Positions 31,531 through 42,468 of a stretch of 64,000 nucleotides of DNA are shown here, piece after piece. The stretch is from positions 11,780,001 through 11,844,000 of the forward strand of contig NC_003281.10 in the NCBI RefSeq assembly GCF_000002985.6, in the 5' to 3' direction. Within the stretch, counting starts at the first letter, position 1, and each line of letters begins with the position of its first letter. The notes below the pieces were generated by a model, which did not search any database, was not told the origin of the DNA, and worked only from the letters and a program-made list of their open reading frames with translations. Origin of the DNA: Caenorhabditis elegans. Lineage: Eukaryota > Nematoda > Chromadorea > Rhabditida > Rhabditidae. The position numbers and the translations under genes were made by a program.

Positions 31531-32520
31531 TTGCTGTTCAGGTGCACAACCTGCCTCGCGCCGGCCAGCTTACATCCTACTTTCTTCGTATTAACAATGG
31601 CAAGAAAAATTAAACAGAGACTATAATTACCAGACTGAAGTTATCTTAATCAGATTATACGTTATAGAGTCCTAGATTCGGCCATGATATTTTTTCCCCG
31701 ATTTTCATTAAAAGTCACTCAAAACCAATAAACAAGAAATCCTTCAAAACACGGGTATAACTTGAATTCGGAAGTTTCAGAGCGCTTCTTCATTTTCCAG
31801 ACACAAACCCTCCACCATCTCTCTCTCATGTATTTTCTATCAACAAAATCTGTGAAGCAAAGTGGCCTCCTCGCTGCCGCCACACCCATTACTTTTCTCT
31901 ACAGTACCATGCGATGATTATTCCCGACGGAACAATTGCGCGCGAAAAAACATGCAAAGCATGGTCATTGCAATGCGATTCAATTCGTTTCCCAATACAA
32001 AATCGAATTACCCGAGACTGTGTCGTCGTCTTCGTCGTCGTTTCTGCCTTTTCCCCCCTGTCATCCGAACCTCGCCAATTATCTTCTTCTACCGGAGACA
32101 GGCGAGACGACAAGGTGGGGGCGGTGTTGTCGTTGTCGCAATGCCTACACATTCTCTGTTTCACTTCACTCTCCGTTTCTCTATTTATGTTTCATATCCA
32201 ACCTGTTATGACTATTCACGTTATTGTTGTTGTATTTAGGGCTTCCATGTAGGCGTTAAAAAGCCTGCCTGCTTGACCTTAAGAGGACCTCCGCCTGCCT
32301 AAAATCCGCGCCTTGGCTTTATTTCCATCAAATTGATAGAAATTAGAGAATTAGAAATGTGTAAATTCACGTAAAAATATAAAAAAAGAGAAAGGCATGT
32401 TTCAGGCAGGCTTTTTTCAGGCAGCCCCTGTATGAATTTTGATCCTTCTATTTTTCTAGGATCCTGATTGTGAGTTATTCAGCTTTAGTAAGACTAAACA
32501 CTTGATGTTCTAATTCTAGG
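31531..32520. other. Non-coding region with CT-rich and (GTC)n sequence
   Basis: Low-complexity TCGTCGTCTTCGTCGTCG lies at about 32023-32040 and overlapping open frames result from it. A dispersed GGGCTTCCATGTAGGCG repeat is at 32239. I find no gene, though an upstream exon for the candidate at 32521 could hide here. Confidence 0.4.
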
Positions 32521-32622
32521 TCACCTACAAAAACTACGCAAGCATAAATTATCAAAAGTTCATTCCGGAAAATTCATTGGCCTTCCACATCGGAAGTTAC
32601 TCGGCGCATTTGTTCCTGAAGG
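32521..32622 (+). other. Possible orphan exon
   Basis: After an AG acceptor (CTAATTCTAG) an open frame reads VTYKNYASINYQKFIPENSL and continues AFHIGSYSAHLFLK to a weak donor (GTCTCT), with a stop ten codons later. Codon use looks coding and GC is higher than the flanks. No family is recognised, and no partner exon could be linked. It may be a pseudogene piece or an alternative exon of the four-TM gene. Confidence 0.25.
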
Positions 32623-32819
32623 TCTCTCATGATGTCATATGTTTTCGAAGTTAGGTTTCATAGAACTTTTGTGATCTTTTCCCTATGTTTAGTATACTTC
32701 TTGTTAGAATTGAATGCATGTTTTTATTTTTGAATGGAATAATATTTTCCTATCGTTAATTTCGAATTTCATATATATAACTTGATTTTTATGCAAGAAC
32801 GTAGAAAATGGGGGGAGGG

Positions 32820-33870
32820 TGAATCGGAAATTCCGGCAATAGGCAGTAGCTGTAATTGCCTATTTTCGAATTTTCTGGAAATTGGTAATTTCGTCAATAG
32901 TCTGTTTTTTGAAATTTCCGGCAATTCCGGCAATCGCCGATTTTCGATATTTTTGAAATTTCTGTATTTTGGAAATTATGGCAATTGTAAATTTTGGAAT
33001 TTTCAGGCAATCGGCAATTCCAGCAGTTGCCCATTTTGTAAATTTTTAGAATTCCCAGAAATTGGCAATTCCGGCAACAGCCTGTTTTTCGAAATTTCCG
33101 GCGATTCTGACAATTGCCGATTTTCGACATTTTCGAAATTTCCGAGTTTTGGTAATTATGGCAGTTGTAAATTTTTGAGTTTTACGCCAATCCGCAAACC
33201 CGACAGTTGCCGATTATTGAAATTTTCAAAATTTCCGGCAATCGACAATATCAGCAGTTGCCGACTTTTGAAATTTTCGGACAATAACAACAATTGCCAA
33301 TTTTCGAAATTTCTGACAGCCGGCGATTCCGGCAATTTCCAACTTTTGTAATTTCCGGCAATTCCGACAATTGCCGATTTTCGACATTTTTGAAATTTCT
33401 GTACATTGGTAATTATGGCGATTACCAATTTTCGAATTTCCGGCAAACTGTTATTCCGGCGATTGCAGACTTTTGAAATTTCCGGACGATACCAACAATT
33501 GCCTATTTTCGAATTTTCTGGAAATTGGTAATTTCGTCAATAGTCTGTTTTTTGAAATTTCCGGCAATTCCGGCAATTGCCGATTTTCGATATTTTGAAA
33601 TTTCCGAATTTTGGAAATTATGGCAATTGTAAATTTTGGAATTTTCAGGCAATCGGCAATTCCAGCAGTTGCCCATTTTGTAAATTTTTAGAATTCCTAG
33701 AAATTGGCAATTCCGGCAGTTGCCTACTTTTGAAATTTTCGGACAATATCATCAATTGCCGATTTTTAAAATTTCCAGCAATTGCCAATTCCGGCAATTT
33801 CCGATTTTGGTAATTTCCGGCAATAGGCCCTTGCCGGCTTTTAAAATTTCCGGCAATTTTCGCGCATCCC
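32820..33870. repeat. CCGGCAATTGCCGATTTTCGAAA array with internal 643-bp duplication
   Basis: A distinct subfamily of the Cgg-caa-ttg-ccg repeats, with unit words TTTCCGGCAATTCCGGCAAT and GCCGATTTTCGA. A stretch of about 215 bp starting at 32857 (TGCCTATTTTCGAATTTTCT) is repeated almost unchanged from 33500, showing a higher-order duplication with 643-bp spacing. Confidence 0.85.
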
Positions 33871-33997
33871 TGCGTAGTACTCGCAAAAATACTGTGAATT
33901 GCTATAAACAAAAAACTCATCTGATCAAAAAGTATGCGAACTGTCAAAAAATCCATTGAAACTTACATTTCGGTTGGACATGGTGGAGGATTATTTT

Positions 33998-34350
33998 TCA
34001 ATTAGCCATTTTCCGGAAATTTAAATTTTCGCCAAATTGCCGATTTTCCACTTGCCGGATATCGGTTTGCCGGAAATTTTTAGAGGGATTTTTTATAAGA
34101 CGTTCATAGAATTTGCTTACTTTTAAAATAGATGCGGAAAAATTGATAGATAGCGTACAACTTTGCCGATTAAAATTGAAATTCTGAAATTTCAAAAAAA
34201 AAAATGTGCAAAACCGCATTTTCAGCAATTGCCCCATTTCTGACAAAGGCAAGTTGTCAATTTGCCAATCTGCATATTTTCCGGATATTTTCAATTCCGG
34301 CAATTTGCCGATTTGCCGATTGGCAGGAAAAAATCGTTTGCCGCCCACCC
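33998..34350. repeat. Minisatellite element (array-tail-array)
   Basis: Units at 34010-34075 and 34205-34345 flank the unique tail with TTAGAGGGATTTTTTATAAG (34080) and AGCGTACAACTTTGCCG. Same layout as 25065-25805. Confidence 0.8.
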
Positions 34351-35945
34351 TTAAGTGTGCTTCATTATTATGACCTACGAAAAAAATGGCACCCGGCAAA
34401 TGTCGGATGCTGTAGAACCCATGCCATTCAAAACGCCAATGCCGCATTCACGTTTTTTTTCACTTAAAAAATATATGTATGCGTATATCCAAAATCCGAC
34501 AGGTTTCTGCATTACGCCCTTCTCTCTCTTTCCTTTTCAACATCGAGGTCTTATCCCCACCGATTTTTTCATTTTTCTTTTCAAAAAGATGCCTAGCCAC
34601 ACCTAAAAAGATGAACAAAGAGAGAGAGAGAAAGAACCTTGGAAAGTTATCAACATTTGGTTCATGTCCATTAGGGGAACCTTTTTGACCATTTCCAAAT
34701 TAAGGTTCGAAGATTTTTTATTTTGAGGTTGTGATGGGAAGGAAACCTGTGAAACCTCCCCACAATTCCCTTACTTTCCAGTAAATTTCCCTTTCATCCA
34801 TGTGTACCACCCCCCTATGCAATTAACCATCGGATATATACTATATATACCTTCTGAATGTTTTGCCACGCGCAGGTAATGTCTGTGTCTCTTTTATTGC
34901 CCCTACTATTTCCATGTGTAAGACCTTGTATAGTACAAGATGATGATGGAGGAACTAGAGAAGGGTGTGGTTTTGGTGTGATTCGTTTTTCTTTTTTTTT
35001 TTACTTCATTCCTTCAGTGGGATTGTGTCTCCGCAATACGATCTCTTTTACGATTCATTATTATTGATCAAAACTTTTTTCTATCTTTAATTTAGGCTTT
35101 ATGGTAATACGTATCTTGGTAGGATTGTTTTATTACATATATCTCCTCAATTAATCGTATTGGCCTACTCGGACAATTTCGTTAGTCTTGTGGTAAAATC
35201 TTGGTGACTGGGAATTTATATGTTGTATGTTCTTATACATATATATATATATATATAGTTGTTGCAACTATTATTTTCACTTTTTCTTTGACAAAGTTGT
35301 ATATTCAATTCTTAGCTTATAAATGATTGTAACGTTTTCTGTTCAGTGAAGATATACCGCATTTCCTCTATTAGTGTTGCACCCCATTGTTCAACTTTGA
35401 CAGCTTATATCTCAGTTATAGTTTTTTCTATTCAAAAATTGCTAACTAACAAAATATTTTTTAGTTCTTTTTCTATCATTTCAAAGTTAACAATATATTG
35501 ATATCTTATAAATGAGCCAAGATACAACGTTTCAAAGCTGGTTTCCAATATCTAGTAGTTCCATTCACCTCGCAATTTCTATAAATCCAAAGCTCAGCGG
35601 GTGATTTTACTGCTCTGCGGGATACTCTGTTGACCTTATAGTTTCTTCAATTTGGATCAGAGGATAGAATTAATCTTTAGACTACTTGAGATTTTTTCCA
35701 TTTCTGTTTAGTCAAGTGTCATTCTGAAACTTTTCCTTTTTGAAGAGAGGGGATTTCAATTTTTGTTAATGTATTTTAAACCTTCATGATTTTTCTCTAA
35801 ACTAAGACAATCTGATGTTTGAACACTGTCATTGTTCTCATTTTTGACGATGAATTGATAACCTCACCTTGGCCATATATTGTTGAACAGTAAATCATAA
35901 AATCAATTTTATATGAACACAATTCAATTTCCACTATATATTTTT
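34351..35945. other. Long unique non-coding stretch, possible distal promoter
   Basis: No gene is supported. A TATA-like ATATATACTATATATACC at about 34834-34851 is followed by an ATG-containing segment and a good 5' splice site (CGCGCAG then GTAATG at 34876). This could be a 5' exon spliced to the acceptor at 36570 of the four-TM gene. A (TA)n tract lies at 35241-35260 and a half MITE at 35350-35480. Confidence 0.3.
35350..35480 (+). repeat. Half copy of the 15403-15652 MITE
   Basis: ACCGCATTTCCTCTATTAGT and AACTTTGACAGCTTATATCT match the complement of the right end of the element at 15403-15652. The other terminus is missing. Confidence 0.65.
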
Positions 35946-36355
35946 ACAACGATTTTCCGATTTGGCAAAAATTTTCAATTCCGGCAAAATGCCGGCTTGC
36001 CGGTTTGCCGAAGTTTTTCATTTTCGGCAAATTGCACATTTGCCGGTTTTCCGAATACTAATTTACCGGAAGTGTTTAGAGGGTTTTTTAATATGACGGA
36101 AACACTTAAAACTGTGCCGTTTAAAAAATATTTTCCCGTTTTCTTCAGATATTTTCATAGAATTTGCTTACTTTTCAAAATAGATTTAGGAGCATTCATA
36201 GGGTGCGTACAATTTTGCCGATTAAAATTGATGTTCTGAAATTTCCAAAAAAAAATGTGTAAAACCAGAATTTGCTGAAAATTTTTGGCAATTGCCGTTT
36301 TTCCGGCAAATTTGCCATATAAGCAATTTGCCGGTTTGCCTGAAAAAAACGTTGC
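35946..36355. repeat. Minisatellite element with unique tail
   Basis: Units at 35950-36060 and 36270-36355 flank the tail (AGTGTTTAGAGGGTTTTTTA at 36070, TAGGGTGCGTACAATTTTGC at 36198). It ends in a (TA)n tract. Confidence 0.8.
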
Positions 36356-36364
36356 CGCTCACCC

Positions 36365-36368
<4 letters not shown>

Positions 36369-36409
<41 letters not shown>
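36369..36409. repeat. (TA)n microsatellite
   Basis: About twenty uninterrupted TA dinucleotides lie directly after the minisatellite element. Confidence 0.95.
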
Positions 36410-36413
<4 letters not shown>

Positions 36414-36577
36414 TCCGATATTTCTCACAACTATCTTCCCTATGGAAACTCCAGTTTTTTTTTCTAAACTTCCCTTTGAAATCTCTTTGAAATTTCACGA
36501 TCGATTTTTTTTCGGCTCTGCATTTCCCAAAACCTCAAATTTTTCTGATAATTCTTGCATTTTTTTTCAGAAGCTCT

Positions 36578-39500
36578 ATGGCAAAAGTAGAAGTGCAAAT
36601 ACGTCGGTGTTTCTGCTGCGGGCTATCCGTGGCCACTTCTGCAATTGCTATATATACACTGGTGAGTCTCCTTCAAAATTAAAAATTGAAAACTAATTTT
36701 AAAAAGAAGGCAATGTCGTCAAGCCATCTTGTCTAATCACCCTTGATCAAAACTGGCTTGCTAAACGTAATATTACAACAAATTGCCATTGGAGGAAGGC
36801 AATCACTTTTTGATTTATGGCATTGTTGCGGGAAAATGTAGGAGGGGATGAGAAAATATACGATGTGTTGTCGGTTGGACGACGACTTTGTTCTAGTAAT
36901 TACGGGGGTGACATTTTCTGGATTTTTCTTTTCCGGAACTCAGTATACATCAGGGATGGGTGGCAAACCGGCAAACCGGCAAATTGCCGATTTTCCGAAT
37001 TTCCCGGAAATCGGCAAATCGGCAAATTTTCGGAATAGAAAATTTCCGGCAAATTGGGGCTTTGCCCATTGTTTTGGAAATTCAGAATTTCTATTTTAAT
37101 CGGAACATTTGTGCGCATCCTATGAATGTGCAGAGGTAGGCGGCAAACGATTTTTTCCGGAATTTAAAATTTCCGGCAAATCGGTAAATTGCCGGAAACA
37201 AAAACTTCCGGCAAATCGGCAAATTGCTGGAATTGAAATTTTCCGGAAAATCGGCAAATTGCCGGAATTGAAAATTTCTGGCAAATCGGCAAATTGCTGG
37301 AATTGAAATTTTCCGGAAAATCGGCAAATTGCCGGAATTGAGAATTTCCGGCAAATCGTCAAATTGCTGGAATTGAAATTTTCCGGAATATCGGCAAATT
37401 GCCGGAATTGAAAATTTCCGGCAAATCGGCAAATTGCCGGAATTGAAAATTTTCAGCACCTCGGCAAATTGCCGGAATTGAAAATTTTCGCAAATCAACA
37501 AATTGCCGGAATTGAAAATTTCCGGCAAATCGGTAAATTGCCGGAATTGGAAATTTCCGACAAATCGACAAACCGGCGAATTGCCGGAATTGAAAATTTC
37601 CGGCAAATCGGCGAATTGCCGGAATTGAAAATTTCTGGCAAACCGGCAATTCGCCGATTTGCCGAAAGCCAATTTCCGCCTATCCCCTGGAAATTTCTAG
37701 TCCTTTCAAAATCAAATTTCAGATCCTTTACCTTCTGCTCTCCGGCCTCGCTGCTTGGGGACTCTCAGACACCACCCAAAATGGAGACGCATCCCACTAC
37801 AACTCTTGTGAGCTAGAGGCTCAGGGAAAAATCAATGCGGAGAATCGGAAGCTCACGTTTACCGGGGGACGAACTGTCGTGGTCGTGCAGGATTCTACTT
37901 CTTACCATTGCTCACTTGGGTTGTATACAGAGGAGCTAAAGTACTCGGCGTCGAGTAAGTTTTCTTTGACTTCGGGCTCCCAGCTGAGTGAGGCGCGAAA
38001 GCCGACGCCGCTGTGTATGTGCAATGAAGTGCGAAATGTAGTTATTTGGAAGCGGCCGACACGTTCGGGGTTCCGCGCCGCACTATACAATCAGATACAT
38101 GCGGCTTGAGTGACGTCATGCGACCGGTGCTTGCAGCGACCTCATGGGAGTCCTACTTTGACTTAGGTAACTCCAATTTGGGATTTCAGATCGCTATGTT
38201 TCCCTGGTCATTGACATCCTTCTCTACGTCTCCCTTGTTCTTGCATCCATTGTTCTCCTCATTGGCCTTTGCTCCTACAACCAATGGCTTCTCCTTCCAT
38301 GGGCATTCCTCATGATCATTGACATTGTCCGTGGTTTTATATCGGTGTTCTTTATTTTCTGGTACTCCTATGGTAATTTGGCGAGAATCGCCACCGGAAT
38401 CTTCTTCCTCGGATTGCAGTTCCTCCACGTGAGTTTTGATTAATGTTGCGAGGGGAAAAAGAAATGGTTTCAGATCTCATTGTGGATGATTATTGCCGCC
38501 AAGTTCCAGAGAATCTACAATCGAAAGAATGGAATTCCAGATAAAGTGGTGAGTTGAAAAATTATTGTGGTCTGTAAATTTCGGGCCTAGCCTAGAAAAA
38601 AGAAGCCTAGGAACTAAGCCTAAAAACTAGACCTAAAGGAAGAATTGATTTGAAGGCCTAACCCTAAAAATAGAGCTTAAAAATTAAGCCTAAAAACGTT
38701 ACCTGTAAGCAAAAGTGTCTGAAACCATGAGCCTAAAGAAAACTAGGTCTGAAAACTTAGGTTTAAACTTCAATCCTGAAAACTTGAACCAAGAAATCTA
38801 ATCCTGTAAACTGAGCCTGAAAAATTAAGCCTAAAGTCAAAGCCTGAAATCCTAGCATTAAAAACCGGAGCCTAGAAAGCTAAGGTAGGAAGCTTGAGTC
38901 TGAAAAATGAGCCCGGAAACTTGAGCTTAAAAACCAGAAACTAGAAAGCTGGGCCTGATAACTTACGGCTAAAAATCTAATCCTGAAAACTGGCCCAAAA
39001 AATTTAGACCCGAAATAAAAGCCTAAAATTCTAAGGCCAAACCCCTGAGCCTTGAAAGCCAAGCCTGATTACTGAAGCTTAAAAAAAGGCCTGCTAAGCT
39101 CAGCTTAAAAACCTGAACCTAGAAAGCTGAGCCTGAAAACTTAAGGCTAAAAATCTAATCCTGAAAACTGGCTCTAAAAATTTAGGCCCGAATTAAAAGC
39201 CTAAAATCCTAAAATCAAATACCTGGGCCTGAAATACTAAGCCGAAAAAGAGCCTCATTGCGGTTTGATCTACAAAAAATGCGGGATTTTTTTCCCGGAA
39301 ACATTGTGACGTCAGCACACTCTTAACCATGCGAAATCAGTTGAGATGTCTGCGTCTCACCTCCCGCATTTTCGGTAGATCAAAGCGAAATGGGACTTTC
39401 TGGTTCCACGTATACAATTTTTAAAAAAAACTATCCCCCATTTTCCAGTACGACGTCCGTGGAGGCTCCCGTGCTCCATCCACCTACTACGGAGAGACCC

Positions 39501-39610
39501 ACGCAGTTGCTCCACCACCACACCGAGGAGCAACGGACTACTATCCAGAGCAACACCGACCCCAACAACAATATGGACACTACGATCAGCAGCCACCATA
39601 TCGGTATTAA
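36578..39610 (+). CDS. Four-transmembrane protein of unknown function, 263 aa
   Basis: Exons 36578-36661, 37723-37954, 38190-38428, 38474-38548 and 39449-39610 join in phase to 263 residues. An N-terminal Cys motif (RRCFCCGLSVATSA) opens TM1 (about 15-42). A lumenal or extracellular loop of about 65 residues follows, with two cysteines. TM2 is about 109-131 (IDILLYVSLVLASIVLLIGL), TM3 about 135-162 (LLLPWAFLMIIDIVRGFISV) and TM4 about 168-192. The C-tail is rich in Pro, Gln and Tyr and ends YDQQPPYRY. The layout resembles LAPTM4-like or nematode DUF7027-type proteins, which sit in endosomes and lysosomes; this is a weak resemblance. An AG acceptor at 36570, seven bases before the ATG, suggests trans-splicing or an upstream non-coding exon. 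AATAAA at 39787-39792. The gene is tail-to-tail with maa-1. Confidence 0.8.
36955..37680. repeat. Best-preserved 35-bp minisatellite array in the window
   Basis: From 37150 to 37660 about fourteen units follow one another with an exact 35-bp period, unit words being AATTGAAAATTTCCGGCAAA and TCGGCAAATTGCCGG. Each unit holds an imperfect dyad. The array lies in intron 1 of the four-TM gene. Confidence 0.9.
37974..38105 (-). repeat. Dispersed GC-rich repeat, second copy
   Basis: Inverted copy of 13024-13243, sharing GGCTCCCAGCTGAGTGAGGC, GAAGCGGCCGACACGTTCGG and GTTCCGCGCCGCACTATAC. It lies in intron 2 of the four-TM gene. Confidence 0.75.
38578..39240. repeat. Highly diverged AAGCCTAAAAACT repeat
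   Basis: Units such as AAGCCTAAAAACTAGACCTA and GAGCCTGAAAACTTAAGGCT run for about 660 bp in intron 4 of the four-TM gene. They mix telomere-like GCCTAA/GCCTGA words with A-rich spacers of 8-12 bp, so they look like an expanded, decayed derivative of the telomeric type. Confidence 0.65.
39245..39412. repeat. Palindromic MITE, copy 1
   Basis: TGATCTACAAAAAATGCGGG near the left end is inverted as CCCGCATTTTCGGTAGATCA near the right end; the middle has TGACGTCAGCA and CATGCGAAATCAGTTGAGA. Copies 2 and 3 are at 41715-41884 and 44685-44866. Confidence 0.85.
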
Positions 39611-39804
39611 TAATTGTTTCCTTTTACCATTGTTGCTCATTTCTTCCGCATTTTTCTTCCCCCAGTTAAACCGGTACATGTCCTCTCTTGCTCCTCGCCA
39701 CTACCTTTGTATAATTTTTTGAAATTGTTTTAAAAAAAGAAGAAAATCAAATACTTATTCTTTGTGTTTTATGTAGTACATATATTAATAAAGATTCCAA
39801 TACT

Positions 39805-42468
39805 TCACATCAGTAATCGAAGAAATCGTCGGAGCCATCGGAGTAGAAACTTCGTGACAAATGGCCAGAATACGAAAAAGATTATGGTTTTCCAAGAAGT
39901 GACACGTGGCACCAGAACGTAGACTGTCTGAAAGTTCAAGCTTTTGTTAGAGTAGGTCTGGGCAATGGGTCCAAAACTGTACTGTTTGTTTGTCGGGCTC
40001 TAGACTCGGGCCCTGGAAAAAACCGCGAAAAATGTATTCGGGATTCATTTATATCCGCAGTATTTTTTTGAAACTGTTGCTTTTTTTTACTGGATTTTTT
40101 TTGCCAAACTTTGGGATGTATAATTTTTCGTAATTTTTTCCTTTTATCCGTGCTTCTAGGCTCAGGTTTTTTTTGTTTTTCCGCTTTTTTTTGGGATTGT
40201 TCCATTTTTGCCCTTTTTCTTAAAATTTTTATAAGTTTTTTTCCACGATTTTCGTGTATTTATGTCTTCATTTTTTCTTTCGATTTCCAGGATTTTTTTT
40301 TGAATTCTTAAGTCTATGCCTAAGCCTAATTGGCAAACAAACAAATTTTTAAAAAAGTCGTGAGAGCCAATTTGAAAACACCTTAAGCTCCATAACTCGG
40401 CGAGTTTCTATCGAATCAATCTGAAACTTCAGACTTAAGCTTCTTGGTGGCCTATACGACTCTCCGTAAAAATTCGCGTTGGTCGGCCAACTGGAACCCC
40501 CTCAAAAATTAAAAAAACCGGAAAATCCTAAGCCTAAATAGCTAACGCTCGCCACTGACGCCAAGCCTAAGATTAAACCTACGCCAAAGCCTAAGACTAA
40601 GCCAATAACTTTAAAACCTAAGCCTGAGCCAAAGCCTAAGGCCAAGCCTAAGCCTAGATCCCAAGACATTCAAAAACCGCTTACCGCTTTTTTCATGAGT
40701 CCAATCAGTAAATTGTGCCGCTCCTCCACAGCCTTTCCAAGTTTATCAATCGACTCTGTGATAACTTTCAGCTCTTTTTCGAGCCTATGGCATGAGGATT
40801 TAAGCGAACTCTGTCGGGATATCCTTCTGTTAAAGGAGTTGTGTGGTTCAGTGAACGATGATGATCTGAAATTCTGGTTGGAATTGGGGGGGGCCTTCTT
40901 CACTACTCTACTCACGAACCTTGACTGAATCTCATCGTCAATTGCGTCTGCGTACTCATTATCCGATAGAATGCATGCACTGGAGTTCGGGGTTTCGACG
41001 TTGTCAGTTTCGTTTTCCGTTTCTTTGTTTTCCGTTTTCTTTGGATGTTCAACAGCTTGATCCTTCCCCTCCAGAACCCCCAAAACCTCAAACTTCGGAG
41101 CCAACAGCTCATAGGTGTCTCCCTTCATCCACTCCTCTGTCTTGTATTCCTTCTGAACTTCTCGAATCTTCTGAACAATCGAGTCCACGTATGCTTGCTT
41201 GGCTTCATCCATCGTCATGTTGTCCAGCTTATTCCACGCGTTCCACTTGTAGACTCCTTGAATGTCGTAGAAGCTCGGTTTTGGTAGATCACATTTTCCA
41301 TGGGTGGCTTGTTTGAAAAGCGCGTAGAAGTTTAGCTTCTCGTCTGTTGATGTTTTTATTGGTCCTGTAACGAAAAGGGTTTTGTGGCAATGCGCTTCTG
41401 GCTTCCCTCATAAATTGAAATGGAAGAGTTTGCCGAACTAGGCCATTTTGGGGTAGATTTACGGCGCGTTGCGTGTCGCGTCGCGGCTCGATTTTAGTTG
41501 TAAAACTAAATGTATCTGTCCGTGTGGAGTACACGACTTTCCCATGTCCGGCAGGCTATTGTCAATGGAGCGCGAAAAATACAATGAGGATGGCTAGGAG
41601 CCCGTGTGTGCGCCTTTTAAAAGTACTGTAAAAAGTACTACATCGTTGTTTTGGAATTTTTTGCGCTTTTTTACTGTTAATTTTGATGAATTTTTTGTCG
41701 AAATTCACACGTTGTGTCAGGCTGCCCCATCACGGTTTGATCTACAAAAAATGCGGGAATTTTTTGCGCAAAAAAATGTGACGACAGCACGTTCTTAACC
41801 ATGCAAAATCAGTTGAGAAGTCTGCGTCTCTTCTCCCGCATTTTTGTAGATCACGCCGAAATGAGACACTCTGGCACCACGTGAATCAATTTAACAACCA
41901 GAAAAAATTTGAACCTTTGAATTTACAGTTTGGCCGCCAATTCCTCACGAGACCCAATTTTTAGCGTTGGAGCGCTCTTGCATTTCTATTTCAAAACGCG
42001 TTTTCACGGGGTTCTGGCTTTCCTCGTTGAATTTTTCGCGCTCCATTGATACTCCCTTGCCGGACAACGCGTGGGAAAGTCGTGTACTCCACACGGACAG
42101 TTACATTTAGTTTTACAATCGAGCCGCGACGCGATACACAACGCGCCGTAAATCTACCCCAGATATGGCCGAGCCAAAATGGCCTAGTTCGGCAAACTCT
42201 TCCATTTCAATTTATGAGGGAAGCCAGAAATCCGTGACGCGTTTTCTCCGGAATTGAATTTAAAAGTTGCTGAAAATTCCTTTCAGATAATTTCTTAAAT
42301 TTTTTAAATTTTGACTTGTGGTGAGACCCTGCAAAAAATTAGTGACCGCGAAAAACTCGAAAAACATGGCCGAGTTCTTCCTCGGCTACCTATCATCAAA
42401 TTTCAATTAAGCTTACCATCTTTTGGCAGATTTTGAACAATAAAAACAGCAGTTTCAAACACCGACAT
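39805..42468 (-). CDS. maa-1: MAA-1, membrane-anchored acyl-CoA-binding protein, 284 aa
   Basis: Minus-strand exons 42417-42468, 40685-41364 and 39805-39927 join in phase to 284 residues. The N-terminal acyl-CoA-binding domain (about residues 4-92) shows the family signature: FETAVFIVQNLPKDG, KLNFYALFKQATHGKC, YKWNAWNKLDNMTMDEAKQA and YVDSIVQKIREV. A charged acidic linker follows, then a possible coiled coil (HRLEKELKVITESIDKLGKA). The final exon encodes SWKTIIFFVFWPFVTKFLLR and a basic RRFLRLLM end, a tail anchor. ACBD5 is the vertebrate relative; worm MAA-1 is described as an endosomal membrane protein acting in recycling. The start is fixed by alignment with the ACBP N-terminus, although the frame is open upstream. 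Intron 2 contains telomere-like repeats and intron 1 nested mobile elements. The symbol comes from recognising this architecture and the neighbour rsp-8. Confidence 0.9.
40305..40665. repeat. Degenerate telomere-like repeats in maa-1 intron 2
   Basis: CCTAAGCCTAA and CCTAAGACTAAG tracts at 40310-40330 and 40555-40660 flank unique sequence. Copies are strongly diverged. Confidence 0.7.
41385..42240. mobile_element. Element with about 180-bp terminal inverted repeats
   Basis: The left arm (about 41385-41575) includes TCATAAATTGAAATGGAAGA, GGTAGATTTACGGCGCGTTG and CGTGTGGAGTACACGACTTT. The right arm (about 42020-42240) is its inverted copy. It sits in maa-1 intron 1, has no open frame of its own, and contains a second mobile element (41715-41884). 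A solo arm is at 2385-2590. Confidence 0.85.
41715..41884. repeat. Palindromic MITE, copy 2, nested
   Basis: Carries TGATCTACAAAAAATGCGGG and its inverted partner CCCGCATTTTTGTAGATCA, as in copy 1 (39245-39412). It lies between the arms of the larger element at 41385-42240, so it inserted later. Confidence 0.85.

Noticed and set aside
33951-33983. Minus-strand ATG followed by MSNRN and a good GTAAGT
   Set aside because: A single five-codon candidate exon with no downstream coding partner.
36413-36428. Ile/Tyr repeat frames over the (TA)n tract
   Set aside because: A TA microsatellite necessarily encodes Ile-Tyr repeats; no gene signal.
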